This document shows, one piece after another, positions 22,166 to 35,872 of a stretch of DNA of 64,000 bases. The translations under genes and the position numbers were made by a program. Source of the stretch: Lepisosteus oculatus (lineage: Eukaryota; Chordata; Actinopteri; Semionotiformes; Lepisosteidae); contig NC_090706.1 of NCBI RefSeq assembly GCF_040954835.1, positions 32,683,148 through 32,747,147 on the forward strand. Direction: 5' to 3'. The notes under the pieces were generated by a model that was not told where the DNA came from, made no database searches, and was given only the letters and a program-made list of their open reading frames with translations. How positions within the stretch are numbered: the first letter of the stretch is position 1; every line of letters starts with the position of its first letter.

Positions 22166-23683
22166 GCATGCCAATTCCACTCTTTTAAGTTGCCTGTACA
22201 GTTTTGCGAGTGCTGGCAATATACTGTAAATGTGGGCTGTAGAACCCAGGACATTTCACCCAACTAAATAACAGTGCTGCTACTACTACTAATAACAGCA
22301 ACATTGCTTAATATTCATAATAATATTGATGTTTTTGTGTCTTTGGCCACTAACATACATTTTTCTTTATAAATAGGTGCTGGAACAGGTGTTTTTAGGT
22401 CTTTTTTGATAAAGATTATGTTCACAGTCGGTGATTTCCAGTGATCTAAAAACTTCATCATAATAAAAGATAATAAATAATAAATAGCTTTACAAATGAG
22501 AAGGAAGTTTCTCACTTCATCCACTACTGAAGTATATCTTCTGCCAGAAGCCCACGAGGTATAAGCTTAGCTTGGCATTATGGCCCACAAGCTCTGTGGA
22601 GCCCACCTTACTTGATCTTGATTTGCACCTGTACAGTTAAAAAATGTGATTTACAAAATTTTCACCAAGAATGAAAGAGAGTACTAGGAATCAGTTAAAC
22701 AGAAATAGTGCAGTGCAAGTGAACAGAAATGTCTTGTGCATATTGCAATCTTTATAACATAGCACAATGTATGGCATGATTTTTGTAATTGTATATTCAT
22801 TTTGAAATAAAATACTTTTTCTTATTACATCACGTTTAATCACGAAGAAAAGAGGTTTGTGACATTCATAGTGCTAAGCCGTATTAAGAGTGCAGTTATT
22901 TCATTATCAGCAATGGAATGAAGATGGTTTGCAGTGGAATGAAATCATTATATTGAGGTCATTTTACACCATGAACTATTCACTTCTGTCTCTTTTTACT
23001 CTTCAAAGCACTTGGCCAGTAATTCAGTACAAAGTTCAATGTAAATGTGTAATTTTGTTTAATTGCGTACATTTGAATATTTGGAATGCTTAAGCTAAAA
23101 ATGTAAAAATGAAAAACTACTCGGAGCTTTCCTATTGACACGGAGAACAGTATGAGGTTTGAGGAGGTGGGTAGAGGCTTCTTGATGGGTTTGGGTGAAG
23201 ACTATCAGCAACTGTTATCAGTCTGAGGGTGGCTGAATGGACTGAGACAGTGGTACTTGCTGCACCTCCCAGGTGACTGAATAGTTCAATAGGTACCACC
23301 TGTCACCTGGCCCATTTGTTGTCATTGCATGTGCAGATCGCACCACCCTCCCCTGTTCTGTGGTCTGATAAAAGACAGATTAGTTATCCAGTATATTCAT
23401 TAGGATGCTCTCTGGAGTCCTTTTATTTTTATCCTGACTAACAGAACTGTATTTATCCCTCAAAGGTAATTTGTTTGCCAGGGAATTTCTGTGCCTATCT
23501 ATTTTGAAAATTATTATTATTATTATTTGAGATTGGTGTCCGGGATTTAATTTTTGGTTTAACTCTGGATGGACAGGGTTGTCTTTACATACAGTAAAGC
23601 ATGCATTAAGGATCTGAGAAAAAGGATTCCCCTGCTGTGAACCTGGTAGTCTTTGGAGAACTGGTAACATTTGTCTTACTCTG

Positions 23684-23935
23684 TTAAGAACATAAGAATA
23701 TAAGAAAAGCTACAATCGAGAGGAGCCATTGGTCCCATCTAACCCTTTAAGTAACTGTTAATTGATCCAAGAATCTCATCCAACTCTTTCATGAAAGAAG
23801 CCATAGTACAACATGGCTGAGTAGCTTGTTCCAAACTCCTACAAACCTTTTGGGTAAAGTAATTCATCCTGCTCTTGGTTTTAAATGTACTTCCATGTAT
23901 TTTCCACTTTGTTTCCACTTTTTTTCCCTCCGGTT
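23684..23935 (+). repeat. Interspersed repeat, family also at 49,227-49,350
   Basis: It begins with agaacataagaatataagaa and continues through a block (ctcatccaactctttcatg, gtagcttgttccaaactcc, ccttttgggtaaag) that recurs in degraded form at 49,227-49,350. I recognise it as a repeat common in non-teleost fishes but cannot name it with certainty. Confidence 0.5.
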
Positions 23936-24865
23936 AGTGTTTTACTTGTTAAAACATGTTAGCTGATCTCTCTCTTGAGCAGGACTCTCAATTCAGGCGG
24001 ACGTCCTGGGAGTAGAGCTCCGTCCACTTTGGTGACAAGTCAAGGTTCTGTAAACCACTTTAATTAATGCCAGTGAATATGGCATAAATGTGCAGAATGA
24101 AGTGCTTATCATTGTGTACAATGACCAGTCAATTAGGACATCTGAGTAGAAATATCTTCTAGTACTGCTGTAGATCTAGACCTATAGACTTGAACCTCAT
24201 TGAACATTTGTTGGAATAAGTAGCATCTTTAGCTCGGAGACCAATGAACAGGTATATGCTTCTCCAGGCTGGGTTAGAATAATGAGATAGTATTCCACAA
24301 GACTGCATCTGCAACTGCAGTATTAGCTTATAAAATAAGTAGACTCTCTATTGATCAACCTTGTTGATGGCCAAATGTGAGTGAAGTTAATGAATTTACT
24401 GTGCCATATCTGTTAATAACAAGGACCATGTACCTGCTACAAGAAGGTTTAACCATTTTCCTGATAATAACCTTTGTGAATTTGTTTCAGGTATAAGTGG
24501 TAAGTTTCTTCTGATGATAAGCATTTATAAATGTGAAATTGCTAGAGGACTTTGATAACCACTTAGTGTTAGTATATACTGTAAATCCTGTTTTAGTGAA
24601 GGCTTCACTTCATAGAGCAAGTACATGAGGTGCCAGGGACATTTGAGTTATACAACATATATAGTTTTTAGTAGGTTTGGGTGCAGTTCATGTGGAATAG
24701 TCTGCTGCATGTACAGTATTAAACAATGAACTTTGACTTCAGTTGTACAACACATTGAATCCGTTTGAATGTATTAATTATACTACACCATAACTGCTGC
24801 TTAAATAAGATTTTCTTGAAAATGGCCCATACTGTAATGGACACAATCATTAGAATTATTTTTTT

Positions 24866-24897
24866 AAAGACTTTATTGATCCCAATGGGAAATCGAT
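24866..24897 (+). repeat. LINE 3'-tail-like scrap
   Basis: The block agactttattgatcccaatg followed by ggaaat resembles the 3' ends of common fish LINE/SINE families. It is short and isolated. Confidence 0.3.
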
Positions 24898-25394
24898 GAT
24901 TATATACCTTTAGAAAAGTTCCAAGCACTTTTTTTCTTTGTTGGAGTACCTGTCTACGTTTCCTTTAAAGGAATTAAGAATGTTTTAGCACAAATTTGTA
25001 AGTAAAGGCTAAATGAAGACCTTCAAATATAACTAACTAATAGTTATAATTGAAGAGTAATTAATACAAGAGTCATTAATATATAAGAATACCCTACCTA
25101 ACTGTGGGAGACACACTCTTTTTTTCCCCAAGTATAAAATTATGATAAACACTTAGAGTTTTTATTTAGTGATTTTAATGATTGAGTGTCTGAAACCTTT
25201 CCATGCTGCTATGATCAATGTAATGAATATCATCATGCAGACTTTGTCTGAAGACTAATGAAGATGTTACAGATTGAGAGAATTGTTGGGTTATCTTAGA
25301 AAGTGGGCTTTCACAGTGTTCTTAGAAGGAGGATGTAGTTTGTTAATGCTTAAGTGGGAACCTTGTTGTACTTCGTCAGAGTACATTGGCTATA

Positions 25395-25500
25395 AAGGAA
25401 CAATTAAAGGTTAATTCCACATTGAAAAGCAGAAAGAAGAAACACAACATTTCTGTTGTTGAGCCCTCTGCCTACTCAGAGCTCAACAGCCAAAACTTGG
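25395..25500 (+). repeat. Decayed copy of a foldback repeat
   Basis: It contains ggttaattccacattgaaaa, then gaagaaacacaac and gttgagccctctgcctac, as in the left and middle parts of the better copy at 49,600-49,734. The right arm is not clear. Confidence 0.4.
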
Positions 25501-27848
25501 TGTCCTTCTTTATATATGGTAAATGATTAATAATTAGGTTTCCAAAATGTTGGCTTATATACATTTATTAATATATATACTTCTATTGCTGGACAATTGC
25601 TTCCACAAAACTTAAGGACCCCATTGTGGGATAGAGATTGCACTGAAAATGAAATGTTGCTTACACAATAAATTTAATAAAAGCCAGATTCAATTTATTT
25701 TATTGTCCACAGAATAATACCTATTTCCTCTTTCTGACAATTACTGAGAAGTGGTCAAACTTTAAGAAAGTAGTCATTGTTGGCACAAATATGAAATAAA
25801 AATGAAATCCATACATATAGATTTGTACATACTGGAAATCTGTGCATACTAAATAAGCCACATTCAGATGATGCATTCAGTCCCACCTGTAACTGTCAGT
25901 TTTGTCATTGTAGCCCATCCTTTGTTATGGTTTCAGCTTTAATCCTTCTATACTGTGGTAAAAGAGACAGGGTACCATCTCCTCTGATTTTTAATCAACA
26001 ATTAGGATTTTAAATCAGAACATTAGCAAGAGATACAGAGGATCTTAAAATGCTAATAAAGTTCAAAATATAGAACTTAGAAATTATTAGTTACCCCTGA
26101 CATTGGAGTAGCAGTTTATAAATAAGTCTGAAACAGAGGGCACTGCCATTATGCCACTGCATCATATTATACATAAATGCAAAGATTCCAATTAAAATAT
26201 CCACACACCAATGGATTTAGTTTGTTTGTAACAGAAAGAAAGCTGCTGGAAGCTTCATTTCCATTAGGTCACAGATTCTAAGTTTGAAAAGCGTGACAGG
26301 AAATGTAAGCAAACATAGATACAGTTTGAATGTTAATTATTGTATGTAATGTTATTACAAATAATATAAAATCAAAGTATATAAGCCAATTATTTTAATA
26401 TTCCAGAATTACAGTCTCGTAACATGACGGAAAGTTTCTCTTAATGCTGTCTTTTTTAATGGTTGCAAGTCATTCCTTTTCCACAAATGTTTGATTACAA
26501 GAAAATGTATTTGTTTAGTTCTTTTCCAGTTATTTAATTAGGTACTTAGAGGGAGAACTATCAAATGAGGTGAAAATAATTTTCTCTTGAGTAAGAATTT
26601 GTTTTCCAGATAGCGGTTATTGTAGATAGTATTTACCGTAGTAAAATACAGCAAACAGAAAAAAAATCACATTATAAGGATTTTATTGTTTTATTTTATT
26701 GATTTTATTATAATTTTAATGTTGTAGGAGGGTGTGTGTGTACATGCCAGGCAGATTTACAACCATTAGTCCATCAGGGACTAGGTTGCCAGTCAAAGAA
26801 TAACAGGTAGAGCTGTAAAAGTGATAATTGAAGGCAGGAAGGCTCCACATATTTAAGCAGCGCAGAGAAAGAGCTGTGCTGTTTTCTTGTACCAGACAAA
26901 CACACTTTGTTGGATCAAATACAAGCCAAAGAAAAAACATTAAGAACCTGTGATCTGCAGCTTGTGTGGCATGTGAAAGCTCTTTGAGTTTTCAAACAGT
27001 CAGAATGCATCTGAGTACCATTCTAGTACAAAATCCAGATCCTACATACAGCTAAACAAATAAATTGTCTTGTAATCAAGTTAACGCATACCTGAAGAGG
27101 AACATGGGAGACTGACAATCAACATTTATGCACCCCAAATTCTCAAGAGAAATACAGAAAAAGCCAAGACTGTCACAGATGATACAAGGAAATAAAATTT
27201 AACAACCCATCTTATCAATAACTCATACCACCAAACAAATGTCCTACACACTGGGACCTGAAAATAGACAAAGAGGATTTTGGAGCTCAAGGCTTCAGTT
27301 TCAGGACACCACTCTTTTTAGGCCTTGAAATTCAGATACTGGATTACCAAAAATTAAAAAGAGAAGTGATGGTTCATTCTCTGGAACATTGCTACTCATA
27401 TATACATCCCTGGAGTTGACATGGCTTACATTTATACATAGAGCTGATATTGTCCTAGAGAAGGCAGACAACAATACAGTTTCCATGTTGGTTGCAATGT
27501 TAATCCATCAACACAATGTATAGCTGAGGACATGCAGTGCAGAAGAAGCTTCATTCAGTTTTCCTACCCACTGAAAACATTTGCATGGTAAAGCATTCTG
27601 TAAAGAACAGATGAAATGGTTACAGGTCATCTTCACACAGGGATCCTCAAATAAATGTAGACATGCTAGAAATAAAATGGAAGGGAGAGAAGCCACAAAA
27701 AGCTCAGAGGAATATTCATGGTGAGTAAAGCCAAAAAGCAGAACCTAAAACAAAATATTAAAATAAAATCAGGTAAATACTTGTACCTAAATGCTAGGGG
27801 TGCTGGAAACAAAATGGATAAGATAAAACTACAACACAGGCTATTATG

Positions 27849-28437
27849 CTAGCCAGCAGCCATATCACCCTGCAACTCACAACTGGCAACCCACTGAAGC
27901 TAAGCAGGTGTGAGCCTGGTCAGTACCTGGATGGGAGACCTCCTGGGAAAAACTAAGGTTGCTGCTGGAAGAGGTGTTAGTGGGGCCAGCAGGGGGCGCT
28001 CACCCTGTGGTCCATGTGGGTCCTAATGCCCCAGTATAGTGATGGGGACACTATACTGTAAACAGGCGCCGTCCTTCGGATGAGACGTAAAACCGAGGTC
28101 CTGACTCTCTGTGGTCATTAAAAATCCCAGGGCTCTTCTCGAAAAGAGTAGGGGTGTACCCCGGTGTCCTGGCCAAATTTCCAATTGGCCCTTACTAATC
28201 ATGGCCTCCTAATAATCCCCCTCTATGAATTGGCTACATTACTCTGCTCTCCTCCCCACTGATAGCTGATGTGTGGTGAGCGTTCTGGCGCACTATGGCT
28301 GCCGTCGCATCATCCAGGTGGATGCTGCACATTGGTGGTGGTGGAGGGGAGTCCCCATTACCTGTAAAGCGCTTTGAGTGGAGTGTCCAGAAAAGCGCTA
28401 TATAAGTGTAAGCAATTATTATTATTATTATTATTGG
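27849..28437 (+). mobile_element. SINE3-type SINE, complete copy
   Basis: A 5S rRNA-like head (agccagcagccatatcaccc, then gctaagcaggtgtgagcctg and agtacctggatgggagacct) leads into the family body and the tail agcgctatataagtgtaagc with (ATT)n. It is the best-preserved copy in the window and lies inside an older CR1 endonuclease fragment. The head contains 5S-type internal Pol III promoter boxes. It carries a perfect CTCF-like core at 27,986-28,000. Confidence 0.85.
27986..28000 (+). promoter_or_regulatory. SINE-borne CTCF consensus motif
   Basis: The sequence ccagcagggggcgct matches the CTCF core pattern at every position. It lies in a SINE3 copy between the alpha constant exons and the second cluster. 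Binding is inferred, not shown. Confidence 0.5.
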
Positions 28438-31348
28438 AATCCCAGAAACATGGCTGGCTGAAAGCTAGGAAGATAATCATAAATACCTTTCTGCAGAGAC
28501 AGGAAAGACGGAAGTGGGGGCAGTGTAGCTGTAAATATCATAAAGAATATTCAGGATCAGGAGCTTAGTCTGGAGGAGGGGTGTTCAACCCCAGTCTCGA
28601 GGGGCCCGAATCCAACAGGTTTTAAATCAGATGCACATGGCATTACGGGGTGGAGTGTTCAGTGTGGAGATGTGCCCTGGATGAATGGTGACACACTATT
28701 TTAGTAGCCACAGCCGTTCTGGCTGTTTCATCCCTCACCATGAGGAAGAATTTTTGTGCCAGACTCATGTATAACATTCTAAACATATTGTTAAGAGCAT
28801 GCTATAAACCACTAAATGCCAATCCTTGTTACAATTCAATTAAATTAAGATTTTCTTTGCACAGTGCTGTTTTTATGCGAGGCTTCAACTTCCCCCATAT
28901 AGATAGGTAAGAGCCAGTAGGAATGTCAGCAATAGAAACTATAGTGATACACGGGGTTAATCACTAAGTTTTCTCAGTGCGCTGACACATCTACAGGAAA
29001 TGCTTCTTGGTCTTGTCTATACAAACAACCAAGACAGTGAGTTAGACAAGGGTGTGAGAACAAGCACCTTATGCTTTCTGCCATCCAGAACAAACAATTT
29101 GTTTTGTTTTGTTACTGCTTTCAGCTCTTGTACAGTATGTCTAATACAAGTCATGAGACAAAATGTTGAACAATAAGGTGAAAGTTATCAAGGTTATTGA
29201 GCGTTAGTGTAATTTATCCCTTTGTGACTCATTCTGTTTGAGCTGTCTTCTTGAAATATGGTCTCAGAAAATTGCAAATTCAGCCTGGTTTAAATTAGGC
29301 ACGTGATTATTTTTCTGGAAAGTTTCCAGATATGTTTTTTGTGATGCTGAGCTTCCTTTTCTTATAATGCTGCACAAATTGAGATTGATCTATATCAACT
29401 TTTCTGAATGGTTTAAATGAGACCAGATGGATTACAAAGAAATACTCTTTCTACTTTCTAAGAGTACACTATACTACAACCAAATGATTGCTACTCACAA
29501 AAGTACTGCTGCATATGCACATCTGAAGTTACCATCTTCTAAACTTACTCCTGAATGAACATAATGACAAAATCCAGTTGTGATATAGACCTTGCTGAGG
29601 AGAAAAATGCTATTTGATTTAAAATTCAATGAGTGTTGTTCAGTATTCAAATACAAGTGTATGTCAATCAGTAAAGAGAAATCATCTACCACAAGCACTA
29701 TATACTGTAGGTAGGGTAAAGGGTTTCTTTTTCAACAAAATTCTTGCCTGTCCTCTCATTCGTGCCACCACTTCATATAGATATGAAATACACATATAAT
29801 AAAATGTTGACCCCATAGCTCAACTGTACTGTCACTTGGAACAGTATTAAGTTGTATACTTTTAAACTGTTTTTGACTATAGTTTACTAGCAATGTTATC
29901 GGTTTGACTGTTTTGTTTCTTCTTGGCTCTATAATCTGTCTTATTTTAATGTCTTATTTTAACCTTCAAATGTCCTGTGTTTCTATGACTCAGCACTGTG
30001 AGACTGGAGCTTGCTGCAAGTCTGCAGTCTCAGCTGATTTTGACCAAGCTGGAAACTTGAATAGGTATACCTAAGGTGACCTTCCTGTGTAACTACATCT
30101 AAAATACTCCCAAAACTAGGATACACTATGATAAAACATTTAAAAAAATCTCTGATCTGCCTCTGTGTATCTGAATTTTTTTCTCATGCTATCCTATATT
30201 CACTAGTTAGGAAATGTAGTTTTGAAATTTCAGTCATTTTGAGTAAACAAAGCAAATAAATCGTATTGGAAAGCTGCAATCCCATCTCCTAACTAAATAA
30301 AAGTGAAAAATAAAATGAGATTGCCCCTGATACTTACAGTACTGATGGTCATACAAGTTCTTCATAGCTCCTGTTCAGATTGTGACCTATGTATATACTT
30401 TACCTTAGAGCACAGGGGTTCCAACTTTCACATTGAAGAAAGAAATATCCTTAACTGAAAGAATGAAAGTGCAAGTGTTCCTTTGACTGACATATTTAAA
30501 GTTCAGGGTCTTCAAGGTCCTTACCTCAGAAATCCTGATGTCTAGGCCAGGTGAGATCAAAACACTTTTACAGACATCTCCATTGCAACTTGTAGTCAAA
30601 AGAAGTGAAGATTGCTACTGCTCTTAACAAGATACTGATAACTAAACCATCACTCCTGTATCTTGGACAGAACTGTGGTCTGATCAAGAATGAAGGATAT
30701 TCTAGCTTTCTTTTTGGAAAGAAGAGAACTTGTGTAGCAGCTTAGTCTTGTGATCCATTACGTCCTGCGGACTTAGCAAAAATTGAATTAATTCAATTAA
30801 AATTACAATGAGTGATATTTAAAATGCACGTATCTGAAAAATAAGTCACAGAGTATCTATAAGCAATGTTAGATATCAGATAACTTTTTGCTCAGGGCAT
30901 TATCCATTTAGAAATGTGACTTTCGGTCACAGGATGTGTCTAAGTAGAGAAACTGTTACACATGTCTATTGTCTTTGGTCAGTTTGTGAAATCTGAATTG
31001 AAAAGCAGGCTTTTGGTGGATTTTGTTATTGCTAATAATTTTATTATTGTGGGATTAGTGTGTCAGTATTGAAGGAGGTGTAGAGATGACTGTAGAGATT
31101 CGATTTGTAAATCATGTTTTGTTTGGACCACTCAGTTTCTGTTACATCAGGATGGAGCTCATAATGAACTACAAACACAAAATAATTTATATTAAAGAGT
31201 AGCTTTAATAAACCAAATCGATTAACTTTAATATTTTTCCAGGTCTGAAGAAGCTGTGGATTTAAAGGTAGCTATAAGACCTAACAATAAGGAAGAGCTT
31301 GACCGATGTGTGATTATGAGAGTCATTTGAAAAATCTGTGCTTCAATA

Positions 31349-31378
31349 CAATTGGTCTTTTTATAAAAAGACCAATTG
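31349..31378. repeat. Perfect 30-bp palindrome
   Basis: The left half is caattggtcttttta and the right half is its exact reverse complement, with no spacer. No open frame or repeat family explains it. Confidence 0.8.
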
Positions 31379-32104
31379 AAAAGTGTTTCATTAAGGGGTT
31401 TTCACGTCTGGAAATTTCTCATGAGGTGATTTGTATTCAAAGGTTTGCAATACATGGCCTCTTGGTGTCACTGTAATTAAGAAAATCCATTTGTGTAGAT
31501 TATAGTTGAAACTCAAATGCAAAAAATACTGCTATTGGTCACAAATTTCAGCTATGTAATACTAGGAGTTTGCTGAAATGTTGAAAATTCCATAAAGCCT
31601 TATTTTGTTACTAAAAGTTCTGTACCATAAAATACAATCAGTTAGGTCAATTTAATTCTGGTTATGGCACTACATACTGATATTATTGCTCAGAACGTTA
31701 CAAGACATCCATGTTATATTCTCTGTCTGGGTTCCCGCCCTAGTTCCAGTGTTCCTACGCATTATAAAAGGCACAAAACAGGAAGTAGGTAAAATGTATT
31801 TATTTTAAAAATACAGAAATCAGTAAAAGAATGATTTTTCCACCCTCAGAAAGTGACTGATATTGCTTTTGTGAATAATTATGATATTTCTAGTGTTTTC
31901 TCTGAGATCGGTGACCTTCAGACCTTCCGGTGACGTAGCAGTGGGTTACAAACAGATACCTGCACACGCTTACCGTATTAACCACATAAATAAAAGCACT
32001 CATGGATTGTACAGCCTGCTTTCTTAATGCTTTACAAGGAATGAAATGTATTTAGCATATGGCGCACACATTGCTGAATATGTAAGGTAACAGTTAAAAC
32101 TCTT

Positions 32105-32119
32105 GGCGTCGCTGTTCAC
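32105..32119 (+). promoter_or_regulatory. Conserved sequence element (CSE) of exon g1
   Basis: The sequence ggcgtcgctgttcac lies 169 bp before the start codon. It carries the CGCT box of clustered-Pcdh promoters, which in mammals is a CTCF-bound promoter element. Confidence 0.75.
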
Positions 32120-32273
32120 TAACAGAATAAAAAAAGAAGACATATACTGTACCACCAGACGTTAAAGCCTTACGATTTAGCAGCACATTGAAATTCCAAA
32201 GGACGGATATCAGCGCAACAAAAGGCCGTTGCTCTCTTGGAATATAAAATTTAGTGTGACGGTTGCTCAAGGA

Positions 32274-34685
32274 ATGTCTTGTTCTGCAAACAAACGCGAG
32301 ATGCAAACCTTCGTCAGCGTTTTATTTTCCTTTGTCTTGGCTTCCAGTGCAGGACTGTCCAAAATCCGATATTCGATTCCTGAGGAAATGGAAGAAGGGT
32401 CTATTGTTGCCAACTTTGCACAAGATGTGGGGATTGATCCTGAAAGCCTTTTGAAACGAGATCTCCGGATTGCTCTGGGTCCGGGTAAGCAGTATATTAA
32501 GGTTAATAAAGACAGTGGCAAACTGTACATTAATGAGAAAATGGATAGGGAGGAGATATGTGAATCAAATGCAAACTGCTTTCTGTATATGGAGGTAATT
32601 ATCGAAAATCCTTTTAAAATATATAGTGTTGAAATAGAGATAACTGATATTAATGACAATACGCCGAGATTTCCAAAGAACGTGATGGAGCTTGAAATTT
32701 CGGAGTCGGCTCTACCAGGAGAATGGTTTTCTTTAGACAAAGCAGTTGACCCAGATGTTGGAATAAACAGTGTCCGCTCTTACAACCTAAGCGAAAATGA
32801 CTATTTTGACATAGAAGTGAAGTCCCTAATGGATGGATACAAATTCGCAAATCTCGTTTTAAAAAAGGCTTTGGACCGGGAGAAACAGCCAGTGCATCAT
32901 TTATTACTGACCGCTATAGATGGGGGAGCCCCCGCAAAGTCCGGCACTGCCAGCATCACTGTCCGCGTTTTGGATGTCAATGACAACGCCCCTCAGTTTG
33001 ATCAGGAAATCTTCACTGTTAATATAACAGAAAATCCACAAATAGGCAGCCTTGTGATTAAGCTGAAAGCCACAGATCTAGATGATGGCACCAATGCAGA
33101 AATAGTGTATTCATTCAGCAGGTACATGTCAGGGAGAGCACTGGAAAAGTTCAACCTGGATTACAAAAACGGAGAAATAAGGGTTAAAGGAAAAATAGAC
33201 TTTGAAGAATTCAAAGCTTACGAGCTTTACGTTGAAGCTAAGAATAAGGGTCTAGTATCGTTAACAGGTCACTGTAAAGTGGTCATTCAAGTAATTGACA
33301 TGAATGATAATTCACCCGAAATCATTGTTACGTCTTTCAAGAGTCCAGTCTTAGAGAATATTCCAGTCGGGACGGTAATTGCTCTTTTTAGCGTTACGGA
33401 TTCAGACTCCGGTAATAACGGAAAGGTTGACTGTTACATTTCCCAATTCAAAGAATTTGAACTCCAACAGTCCTTAGAAAATTATTACGCTCTGGTGACG
33501 CACGAACCTCTGGATCGGGAAACTGTCCCCGAGTACAACATCACTATTTCAGTGCGAGACAGGGGGGTTCCCTCTCTGTCGAACAACCACACGATAACCT
33601 TGGAGCTCCTGGACATCAACGATAACCCTCCCACATTTGAAGACTCTTCCTATACCATTTCGATAGTGGAAAACAATGTGCAAGGTGCTCTGTTAAGATC
33701 CATAGTAGCTTTTGATCCCGATTTAAATCAAAACAAGCAGGTTACATATTTGATGCTGGAAAACAGACATCTAAATAATTCGGTGTCTAAATACTTTTCC
33801 GTTAATCCAGAGAACGGCAATATTTATGCACTCCAGACCTTTGATTATGAAACCGAAAAGGAGTTCCTTTTTCACATTGAGGCTGTGGACGCCGGTGTTC
33901 CACCTTTGAGGAGTAACGTAACTGTCAGTATAATCGTTCTCGATCAGAATGACAACAGTCCAGTTATTGTTTCTCCATGGCGCGCACAGGGATCTGTAGC
34001 TGAAGAACTGATCCCGAGATCTACTGATAAAGGTTACCTGGTGACCAAAGTGATCGCAATTGACGCAGATTCCATGCAAAACGCTCGCATTACTTACCAG
34101 TTTTTGCAAATGAGTGATTCTAGTTTATTCAGTCTGGACCAATACAACGGGGAAATCCGAACAACAAGAATGTTCAGTCAAAGAGATTCTCGCAAACAAA
34201 GGCTAGTTGTTCTCGCCAGGGATAACGGAGAACCCGCTCTGTCTTCTACTGTTACCATCAAGTTATCAACAATTGAACCTGTTGTGAAAGCTTTATCTGG
34301 GGAACCTGAAATGCCTTTGGAATATGATATATTTTCTGATTTAAATCTGTACTTGATCATCAGCCTGGGCTCTGTTATTTTATTATTCTTGATAACTATA
34401 CTTGTAATAATCGTCATGAAGTGTCAGAAACCAAAGCCAGTTGAAGAGCCTCCTCCCTGTAGGAACAGTTTCCCCAGCCTCAGGAACTCTATGAACTCTC
34501 AGATAGCGGACTCCACCTTGATCTCCAGCGATGCCTACTGGTACAGTTTGTTTCTAGCGGAGACACGGAAGGGAAAAGTGGTTGTTAGACAGACTGTGCC
34601 GAACGGGGCTGGATACATCGTTTCCAGTATACCAAGGAGCACAGGACTCACAGAGACAAGTGACTCAGCAGCGTCAACATTGCAG
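32274..34685 (+). CDS. Protocadherin variable exon g1 (gamma-type)
   Basis: The exon encodes 804 residues. I chose the ATG at 32,274; the in-frame ATG at 32,301 is also possible, and the frame is open upstream without another ATG. A signal peptide covers about residues 1-29, then KIRYSIPEE. Six cadherin repeats are divided by DINDN, DVNDN, DMNDN, DINDN and DQNDN. EC1 has the CESNANC pair. The membrane span is LYLIISLGSVILLFLITILV, followed by KCQKPKPVEEPPPCRN. The tail contains SSDAYWYSLFLAETRKGKVV and ends STLQ at a gtatgt donor in phase 0. Its 3' third is nearly identical to that of g3. Role: homophilic neuronal recognition, inferred from the family. Confidence 0.9.
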
Positions 34686-35667
34686 GTATGTACATTGCAA
34701 TGTCCTAGTATTTAGTTTTGTAGACGTATTGTGTTTTGCATAGTAACTAACCACTGGTATTATATATATCTAGATAACTGAAAGTTTCAAATTTAAAGTA
34801 ATAGTATAATATTAGCGTTTTACTACTGTATTACGGTCGCTTTGTATGAAGAATCATGTAGTTTTGAGACCATTCATGAAGCACAATTTTAGCGTCTTGA
34901 TCGAAATTACCAACGCCTGCTCTCGGGAATAACACTAATTCTTTGTCCCAGAATGTAGAAGTCGAACAGTCTACTACCTCTGAGGTTGTGTTTTTACCCA
35001 TTTTCTTGATGTTAGTTAAGACCTAAATGGAATACTAGAGATACAGTATATTCATGTGGTTTGACGGAACTGTACATACTTCCCTGCGTTATATTGCCCG
35101 CTATTCAGAAAACAGACTCAAAAACTGGCCGATAAACAAGACTAAATACTATAGTGATATATAACGAACTAGTAACATCTCCTGTTCTAAAATCTACAAG
35201 TGTGTCCTTTCAAAAAACATATAAAGCTTTTCATAGAATCACAAAACACGCATTGTATCTATCATTTGGCAACCAAAATCAACCAGTTTGTACTCTCATA
35301 TATTCCCAAAACATTAAAAATGTGACTTTAACACGTGATATTTAATAAAAGTGGAATGGAAGCATAATATTTAACAAAAGGTTAAAGAACTAAGGCTGCT
35401 TCTAATAATCTTTATGGTTTCCCAAAATTTATAGCTTCTATATATGTTAGAAAGCAATAATATATCCAGGAATATGACGTTTATGTTACTATTATTCTAA
35501 CATCAAGACACATAAGGAAACGATTTTCTATACCAACTTTTTCATTTTTTAAAATATATTTAAATGAATAAAAATAAGGTTAATTTTTTTAGAAAATATA
35601 GACTGGTAGATTGCATATACATTGTAGTTTATTACACCTCAAAATAAGTTAGTACATGAAAACTCAC
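34686..35667. other. Spacer g1-g2
   Basis: AT-rich DNA without a supported gene or clear repeat. Short frames such as 35,154-35,345 have no family signature. Confidence 0.6.
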
Positions 35668-35683
35668 GATGTCGCTGTTCACC
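35668..35683 (+). promoter_or_regulatory. CSE of exon g2
   Basis: The sequence gatgtcgctgttcacc lies 205 bp before the start codon and fully matches the gtcgctgttcac core shared by g1-g4. Confidence 0.75.
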
Positions 35684-35872
35684 AGCAAAACGAGAAGAGG
35701 CTTTACCTTTAAACTGCAGAATGCAATTGTATTTGGTTCCCGTTGAATGGTGAAGTGCGGTGGTAATGCGTTTCTGCTTGCAGTTCCATAGCTGAATAGA
35801 GGACGCTTTCGGGTTTATTTATAGGAAGAAATTCACAATAATAAACTGGCTTTCATCGATTTGATCCGCGAC

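Larger units (their letters stand above)
27728..29060 (+). mobile_element. Decayed CR1-type LINE endonuclease fragment, split by a SINE
   Basis: Conceptual translation gives YLNARGAGNKMDKI before the SINE and GIPETWLAES after it. These match the N-A-R and I-T-E-T-W motifs of the CR1/L2 endonuclease. Next come FCRDRKDGSGGSVAVNII, GFNFPHID (the GDFN-type motif) and TNNQDSELD. Stops and frameshifts lie between them, so this is a dead fragment. Confidence 0.6.
21890..32104. other. Interval between alpha constant exons and second cluster
   Basis: About 10 kb without any cadherin frame or other convincing gene. It holds decayed retroelements: a tRNA-SINE head, an unnamed interspersed repeat, a LINE tail, a foldback copy and a CR1 fragment with a nested SINE3. 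It also has a 30-bp perfect palindrome at 31,349-31,378. In mammals the beta cluster and the HS5-1 enhancer lie downstream of alpha. No beta-type exon is present here. Confidence 0.65.

Noticed and set aside
32229..32273. Earlier TTG-type starts for g1, g2, g4 and g5
   Set aside because: Nuclear vertebrate genes start at ATG in almost all cases; the first in-frame ATG gives a normal signal peptide.
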